From contig SJRY01000040.1 in the NCBI GenBank assembly GCA_011319805.1, positions 124,001 to 188,000 on the forward strand: a stretch of 64,000 bases of DNA, given 5' to 3'. Of the stretch, positions 57,701-64,000 are shown piece after piece. Position 1 is the stretch's first letter, and every line of letters begins with the position of its first letter. The notes beneath the pieces are model-generated. The model was not told where the DNA came from, made no database searches, and saw nothing but the letters and a program-made list of their open reading frames with translations. The stretch is from Macrocybe gigantea. Taxonomy: Eukaryota > Basidiomycota > Agaricomycetes > Agaricales > Callistosporiaceae. The translations under genes were made by a program, and so were the position numbers.

Positions 57701-59644
57701 ACGAAAAGCTAACGAAATGGTAAACCCTTACACCGCCGGCAAAACGCGTGCTCGCGGTCTCATCGTGTTTCTGCCGTGGCTTTGTTTTCTGATTCTGACG
57801 TCCGGCCGCTCGGTCAGTGCGAAGAATCATATAATGGGAAGGAAGATAGCATGGGGATCATCGACGCTTGGGTGAGAGAATCGTACCAAAAACGAGGCGG
57901 CGTACCTCCGAAATATAAGGCGGATTTGAAAGACCGAACGAAAGACCGTTCTTTGATAGATGACCGTAGAACACCTTTGCGAGGAGACGTGGTACCCGCG
58001 CTCCTGTAGGTCGTGTGTGTGAGAGAAAAAAAACAGACCAAAGGTAGCAACTCCGCCAAGGCGAACCTTGCAAAAGCTTTTGTCATCACAGCCTGCCGCG
58101 TGGGTCTGCCGGTGACTTTGGCGTCGAAGTTACACGAATGACGTGAAAGGTTGAATGCCAAGTGAAAAGGCGAGGTTTCTGAATAAATTAAGCGTCCGCT
58201 TGTTGCAAGACAGATGCCTTCGAAACTGTTGCGGTTCAATCTCGAGGGACAGTAGCGAAGAAGAAAATAGAATAAGCGATAGGGTTGAGATATTGAGAGT
58301 CGACGTGGACTAGAACAAAATGCGAGAGGCCATATCCGATTTCATTTTTTAGATATTCGGAAGAAAAGACAGAAGCGATTGACAAAGCAAGGCCTCAGCG
58401 GAGTGGGAATAAGCTCACCCAGGCCATCAAACCGCTGATATTTTGTAAACCCAGCACCGTGGATTTGCTGAAAATGCGAATGCCGAATGTCCGAGACGAA
58501 TAACCGACGAAGCACGAACGCGAAGTCGCGAGATGTCAAAAAGAGAAGATTGGAACCGGAGAAAGGCTGGGGTGATCCAGAGTTTCACCGGAGGAGTGAG
58601 AAAAAAAGCGTGGCTGCTTTTGAATGCCGTCAATAACTTGACCAACGGTGAAAGAGGTTTTACACACCTCCGCCGCTGAAATAGTTATGTGAACATGAAG
58701 GATCCCGCCATGCGTGAGCTTTCCTTTTCAAATTTGTCTTTCCTGGAGAATTTTCGCGGGATTTGCAAGCCTCGCACTCTGCTTTGTGAGGAATTACCCT
58801 TGCTCGTGGAGGCTATTTCGGCGAAATAAAAGGATCTGGAAGGACGGTCGTAGCCACGCACCGAGCCTGCTACAAGGTCTTTCTTGGGTTTAGCTATACA
58901 CGATGTTGTCTGAGCCAATGAGAGAGCCGCAATATCGAGGAAATGCGGCAGTTTTTGGAGCTCGGCAGTGGGGTGGGCCACCCACAATACCACGAGTAGT
59001 GAAGTAGGGATAATCGGCGTTCTACGGAAGATGGACATCAGTGCGCTGACGTGACAGCGTTCTAGATGGCAAGTCAAGCTAATAGTCGTATCTTTCACTA
59101 TTCTGAGCATGAAGATCCCGTTCTGATGTGTCCTGATGCACAGTCGAGAAGTGAACGAGTCTAGAAGGATCATCGGCTTCGTAGATGGCGGTAAATGAAA
59201 GCATATCACGTACTTTGAAGACTGAACCTGACTATTGCAGCTTTTGTCACTTATTCGGCACCCCGGTCCAGATGCCTAAACTTGAGCCAACACCCTCTTC
59301 GCGCAATAGATCCTGTTCTAATCGACACTTGAATTCTGGTTTGGACGAAAATCAAGACACGTGTGCTTTTATGCTTTTTCAAAGATTCAATGCTCGTGCA
59401 AGAATTCTTGGTACATTTTAGAGCGCTTCATACTATAGTCATGAGCTTGAATGGCTGTAAAATCTGGATGAAAGTTATCCGTGCTTGAAGCAATTCCACG
59501 TTGTCCGTTAACTTTCAGCACACTCACCTAGTGAAAGGTGGACGTTATGAACCACCACCTCGCAACAGCTCCTCTTTAATCTGCCCATAACCTCTGTGTA
59601 ACCATTCATCCGGTGTCACGCTTTCGCCACTGTGCGAGAACAGC
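51798..59644. other. 7.8 kb without supportable gene
   Basis: All frames are short or lack motifs. I saw no paired repeats marking an element. It holds the C/A/T homopolymer run at 57242-57273. Its left end should contain the MKT1 promoter. Broken genes that I failed to recognise may remain. Confidence 0.4.
57242..57273. repeat. triple homopolymer run C9-A16-T7
   Basis: Nine C, sixteen A and seven T follow each other without interruption. It has no coding context. Run lengths of this kind are unreliable in long-read assemblies. Confidence 0.85.
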
Positions 59645-61850
59645 CTATCGTTCAGCCGCGAATATGTCCACGCCAAGGGGTCTGATGGAAGTTGGGACGT
59701 GATCGTGTGCAGTTCGTTCTCTGAAGAAATCCTGTGAATGATCTATAGCTCTGGCAAGAACGCACAACGAACGGATGATATCACTTGTAAAGCGGTCAAG
59801 ATCCTGCGATGTGTACGGTAAGTCGCGCATTGGACGGTTTGAAGATCGAGCTGACTATTTCACTGTCATATCCGAAAGGATCGCCTGACAGAAAGGTCTC
59901 CCGTTATAAAGAGTATGTCAAGGTTGTCTTCAAAAAACGGACCCACTTTCTAACTCATCGCTTGCAACCAAAGGCCGAAAAAGATGAAACACTGCAGCAT
60001 TATAGTTCATCACAATGTCGACACGAAAACAAGAGACGCGATTGGCTTACTACAATCGATGTAGCAGGAATGGTTAACCACTTGAGCGAGGCCAGACCTG
60101 CACAGGCTGTGAATGTAAAGTAGTAAAGATAGATCCGTTCGTTACGATGATCAGTACGCACGAAAATGAGCACATATATAATGGTAACTAGCCGTATATG
60201 TATAAGGTACCTGTTCACTACAGTGAGCCAGTACCCCAGCGCAGATTGATGGGTACTTACGATGTTGGCAAGGGTGATGCTATAAGGCGTTCAAGACTTG
60301 TGAGGCATTCGGTAAGCTGATCGATAGCACTTATGTATTTATCTGATAAACGATTTCAAGAGACGATGATGTAGCAATTTGACTCGTCGACTCCTCGGGA
60401 ACACCCACCAATAATGCTCGAGTCCACCCCACGTTTATCTCGCAATGCTCTTACATATGTAGTCTGATCGCAGTCAGCATTTTCGTATGGAGAGGCACGA
60501 TAGCGGGGTACATACCAAATAGAATAGAATTTGCAGCGGCAAATTGGAATGAGCAGAGTATCTCCTCATCTTGATTCTCAACTTAGCGGACAATTTGCCT
60601 TTCACTATTCTGCCAGTCCGGGTATAAAAATAGGCAAATAATGAGAATGGGAAGTAGTCGAAAAGATGGGGCCTCGGCGGGACATTTGCTGGGAGTAACA
60701 CTGTATCTATCTCAAGAGACTGAGAGGCCTCCTTGCGTAAAGCAGAGGGATCAGCAACGTTATGATCGGAGACATCTTATGAGATCGGAGTGAGGGCGAG
60801 GCTGGGTAGGCAGAATCCTTTGTTGCAGTGGGAGTTGTATGTGGAAATGTCACAGGCGGCGGCGACAAGTCACGGGCTCCGGCTGATGATGAGCTTGCAG
60901 CTCTGTCGGGACCGCTATGTCGAGGAGATTTGTCGGCTATGAATGGCTCATCTGTTGGAAATGCGAAAGAGGGAAGGTACTTGACAAGGTCATAAAGGTC
61001 CCTAACAGGGTCGCTGAGCGACTACAGCGAGAAACAAAAGAAACGTGAGCGTACTGGTAGTAAATACCCTCCTCGCCCCTCAGATAATGCTTTAAAGAGT
61101 TCACATAGGTTTGAGAAGATTGATCATAGTCATTTTCTCAATCAAAGACCGAGCTTTCATCTCATCCGCAGATACCCCTGCCGTCGCCTGTGGATCTTCA
61201 AATACCTCTTTGGTTATCGGTAGAAAATGAAATGAATATTCGTCTGAACGTACCTGGAAGGTAGAACCAAGTAGTCCTTGCAAAGATCCGGCAGACTAAA
61301 ACTACCTGAGACCATAGCCTACCACCTTCCTTGTATTTCTCAAACGCGGCTGTTGTCTTGTAGGAGATTACGAATCCAATGACGATACCAAGCCTGACGG
61401 ATTTTCAACTTTTTTCCGTTAGACTATACATGCCAACGAAGCGGACTGACACCCCAAGTAATGTGGAATCAACCGATACCTTGAATCCTTGGTTATTCAA
61501 CACCGTGATGAGAACAGCCCAGGTCGTGAAGGCAAGGAGTTCGTTCCAGCAGCGGATGAAAGAAAGGCTCAGTATTGACCTTACAAGACCTAGTCGCCAT
61601 TTTGCCTCAAGGTGATTGTCGTTCTAGAGCTAGGCCAGTTCATATTCGTCGGATGCCTGACCTGCAATGCACACAAGACGACTCACAGGGCAATGGGAAA
61701 ACGGCTAAAAGCAGGCTCTCAGAATTTAAAGTTGCCGTCAGCTAGATGAGGAGCCCAAAGAATAGCCAAGCTAAGTTCTGCTGCAAGATCGTCAATCATG
61801 GAGGGTTTGAATGTCGGAGTTTTGGAAACAACGTGGCTATGGGCGTCAAT
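59645..61850 (-). CDS. bestrophin/UPF0187-family anion channel (frame broken at least twice)
   Basis: Fungal UPF0187 proteins are bestrophin-related membrane anion channels. On the minus strand successive exons read SFIRCWNELLAFTTWAVLIT, then LGIVIGFVISYKTTAAFEKY, KEGGRLWSQ (family core), MKARSLIEKMTMINLLK, YVNSLKHYLRGEEGIYYQ, DPVRDLYDLVKYLPSFAFP, HSNLPLQILFYL, IDQLTECLTSLERLIASPLP, LIHIRLVTIIYVLIF, LKWLTIPATSIVV, DPFGYDSEI and DLDRFTSDIIRSL. These follow the normal family order, including the usual NPFGYD as DPFGYD. Missing bases are indicated at 61110-61112 (TTT on plus) and near 60070-60080. The N-terminal exon and start are not settled (approximate 5' limit 61850). The stop is at 59645. 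Introns about 45-60 nt. Confidence 0.72.
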
Positions 61851-62243
61851 CATCGTTCCCATAGACTGCCTCCGAGCCGAACAAGTACGAAAATGTCGAA
61901 GTCCAAACAGACACTGCAATTCTCCAGATCAGCAAGTATGAAGTGTGTTTAACGGTCGGCTGTTCGTCTTGAGGCATAAGATCAGTATCTGACCTGTGTC
62001 TCTTCGCATTGGAGTGTATTCGAATAGAGCCGCTGAAAATCTGACTAGAGCAATATACTACGTTTCGTCCTTGGCATCATATCGCAATGCAGTCTAGGAG
62101 GGCTCCTTCTTGGAAGGCAGCTTGAAAGGAAAGGGAAGAGTTCATGCGTCGTACTGCTGAGCAAGGGTGGTCTGGTCTGGCATACTAAGGGTGTCAAGCC
62201 AAATCAACGATGATCTGTTTTAAATTTGTTAACATACACTGTA

Positions 62244-62316
62244 AGGGGCATAGCTCAGTCGGGAGAGCAGTAGACTGAAGTTCTAAAGGTCCCGCGTTCG
62301 ATCCGCGGTGCCCCCA
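62244..62316 (+). tRNA. tRNA-Phe (GAA)
   Basis: Cloverleaf: D stem GCTC/GAGC with loop AGTCGGGA, anticodon loop CTGAAGT (GAA at 34-36), five-base variable loop, and T stem CCGCG/CGCGG with loop TTCGATC. The acceptor 3' strand is TGCCCCC plus discriminator A. The A box (TAGCTCAGTCGG) and B box (GTTCGATCC) are intact and no intron is present. A run of T follows, the Pol III terminator. The 5' acceptor strand has only four G where five are needed, leaving an A-C mismatch at position 1. Confidence 0.93.
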
Positions 62317-62326
62317 TTTTTTTTTT
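62317..62326 (+). terminator. RNA polymerase III T-run terminator
   Basis: About ten consecutive T directly follow the discriminator base of tRNA-Phe. Confidence 0.85.
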
Positions 62327-62342
62327 TGGTGTACTTTAATTG

Positions 62343-62372
62343 TATATTTTATTTTATTTTATTTTATTTTCT
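62343..62372. repeat. (ATTTT)n short tandem repeat
   Basis: Five or so ATTTT units follow the tRNA terminator. No function is inferred. Confidence 0.75.
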
Positions 62373-62559
62373 TTTCTTCAAATCGTTCGCATCATACAAA
62401 ATAGTTAACATTTTAAGAGGCACCGACAAAATCCAAACACACCCTGATATATCTTTATTTTACAGTTAGACATGCTAAAAAACGAGCGATCAAGACGCGC
62501 AAACTGGACCTCTACACTACGCTCATTTCAAATATACAGGAAGGAGGGTATTGGATATT

Positions 62560-64000
62560 GGATATATGCGATAAGGAAAACGGCGGCTGCGTCCACCTCG
62601 AGCTGGGAGATAGCACATCAGTCTTAGGAGTCTCGCTGAATACTCGTCGTTCGGGGAACAGGAGCCTCACCTCCCTTTCTGCGGGGCTCGACTGGCTTCC
62701 AAATGGCATAAACGCGTACGGATCGGATTCGATGCGCTCCTTCCGCTGGTCGAGGAACCTGTCCGGGTCGAAATAGTGTGCTAGGTGGCCGAGATGAGCG
62801 ACCTATACCAGAAGGATAAAGTACGTGGGAATATGCACCGTCCGCGCCCCAAATGTCGACGGATCTTTGCAAGTCGTGGATGTCGCATATTATCCTGGGT
62901 CAGAAAATTCCGCTCAACATCGGGTCGCTCTAATAAGTGACAAGGGGAACATACTTGGAACCGCCCGGGATGTAAGACAGCGATTCATCCTGATGAGTTG
63001 AAGGCAAAGTCGTTGTCGAAATCGCTTCACTTCGCATTCTGCGGTTTGAATTATGTAGATTCGGCATCTCTAGGTTTGCTTACTGGCATTCATAAGGCCT
63101 GCACATGGCAACGAGAATAAGATCGTGAATGAGCGATTGGACGAGTTGATCAACGAGGGTTACCTACACTACGGGCTCCAGCCGCAAGGCTTCTGTTCAA
63201 TAGGGTGAGAACATGGAGTCAGTTTAGTAAACCAGCGTTACCGTATATAACTGCTCGAAGGCAATTTGAGATCTCGGAGTCCTCATCTAAAAGATCAACG
63301 AACGATGCGGTAGACAGCTCGGTGCGCAATCGTTTAAACAGCCTCCTATCCGCATCCAAGAAGTTGCGTATTGCCTTGCAAATCAGATAAATCTGGATGA
63401 ACGACCCGGTCTTGAGCAGCAGAGCAGGAACGGACACCCCCCAAAACGCTTACTCTGTCCTCTATGGTTAATAACGAGACACAGAGCTCGTTCGCACGCT
63501 CCTGCGGTTCTGAGCTCGGTCCGTCAAAGATTTCAGAACCTATCATGACGTGAAAGAGTGATACCTAGAAAAGTCTCTGCCAAGTAATCGATTAATGAAT
63601 GCTGCTGGAGAGGACTTTCGGGGGTGTGCTCCCGCATTTGCCGTCGTAAAGCGGCCGACTCAATAGAATCGCACAATTGCGCCTTGAACATACGCGTTTC
63701 TTCTTCATACGCATCCACGAATGCTTCAAACATTGGCCAGGCGGAACCTCTTGTAAATCTGCTAAGGAGGAGGTCCTCCACGCTAAACGCGGTTTGTAGG
63801 AAGTCTGCGTGAAAAGAACCACAGGGCAAGTCTATCTTGTCCACAGTTCCGAGCAGGGTGCTTGGCAATCTGCAAGTGTAATTGTGAAGGTTGTCCTGAA
63901 GGTAAATAGGCTCATAGGCTGCGGAGGGGAGAGAAAAGGTGAATTTAACTTACAGAGACACAGGCAGAGTTGTGCGATTTCATTTGGAAGACATATTCTC
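62560..64000 (-). pseudogene. cytochrome P450-like gene, degenerate and truncated by the window edge
   Basis: On the minus strand, entering from the right edge, segments appear in P450 order: FVDAYEEETRMFKAQL and QHSLIDYLAE (helix region), LFKRLRTELST, ISNCLRAVIY (ExxR region position, but EN-TLR is lost), YIPGGSK, DLQRSVDIWGADA, YFDPDRFLDQRKERI and DPYAFMPFGS. The last two match the conserved W-G-P-DA ... F-DPDRFLDER ... PF-F-PF stretch before the haem loop of fungal CYP63-like enzymes. The haem loop should then show F-x2-G-x3-C-x-G; here it reads FGSQSSPAERE with no Cys or Gly. Several frames are used and intron boundaries are unclear. Probably a pseudogene, though sequence errors may add to the disorder. 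The N-terminus lies outside the window. Confidence 0.5.

Noticed and set aside
58685..59209. 174-codon minus-strand ORF
   Set aside because: No recognisable motif, no splice partners and no conserved-looking segment.
1..64000. CRISPR arrays, bacterial operons, Shine-Dalgarno sites
   Set aside because: Spliceosomal introns and fungal gene families show this is nuclear eukaryotic DNA; no regularly spaced repeats were seen.

Overview
The window looks like nuclear DNA of a filamentous basidiomycete, most likely an Agaricomycete. Multi-exon genes carry very short introns (about 40-110 nt, GT...YAG). The gene families fit: a Crinkler-type (CRN) kinase, F-box/LRR proteins, an Mkt1 homologue, a DH-PH-FYVE Rho/Cdc42 exchange factor, a bestrophin-like channel and a P450. 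All identifications are by eye from motifs; no search was run.

Layout. 0-8.4 kb: a conserved membrane-anchored hypothetical gene (+), a Baeyer-Villiger-type flavin monooxygenase (+), a CRN-kinase gene (+) and an EngB/YihA-type GTPase (-). 8.5-8.9 kb holds a diverged copy of the segment just downstream of the first gene. 9.1-15.5 kb is a tight minus-strand cluster: DH-PH-FYVE GEF, F-box/LRR protein and a microbial-type PARG-domain protein. 16.2-18 kb: a secreted protein and an unrecognised gene (+). 19.4-24.6 kb: two tandem paralogues (+) with an N-terminal region and a C-terminal kinase-like domain. One keeps an E-x-K nuclease-like motif but has a dead kinase site; the other has an intact kinase site but has lost E-x-K. 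27-28.7 kb: a conserved Pro/Ser-rich protein (-). 28.7-36.7 kb is nearly gene-free. 36,726-43,118 is a complete LINE retrotransposon (two intact ORFs, 27-nt poly(A), 12-nt target-site duplication). 47.2-51.8 kb: a Zn-finger-like protein and MKT1 (-). 51.8-59.6 kb has no supportable gene. 59.6-61.9 kb: a bestrophin/UPF0187-like channel (-). tRNA-Phe(GAA) lies at 62.24 kb, and a degenerate, edge-truncated P450 (-) closes the window.

The most pervasive oddity is that many genes need a single extra base, usually in a homopolymer, to restore frame. At least 14 such sites were found, nearly all in the missing-base direction, and even the tRNA acceptor stem lacks one G. The 5.8 kb of LINE coding sequence has none. 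This points to homopolymer deletions in an under-polished long-read assembly, although real gene decay is possible for the CRN and P450 genes. Anyone using these gene models should treat most frameshifts as suspect until checked with accurate reads.

The genes do not form one pathway. The pieces that may work together are the tandem kinase/nuclease-like paralogues and the related CRN-kinase, which resemble intracellular effector or conflict proteins.
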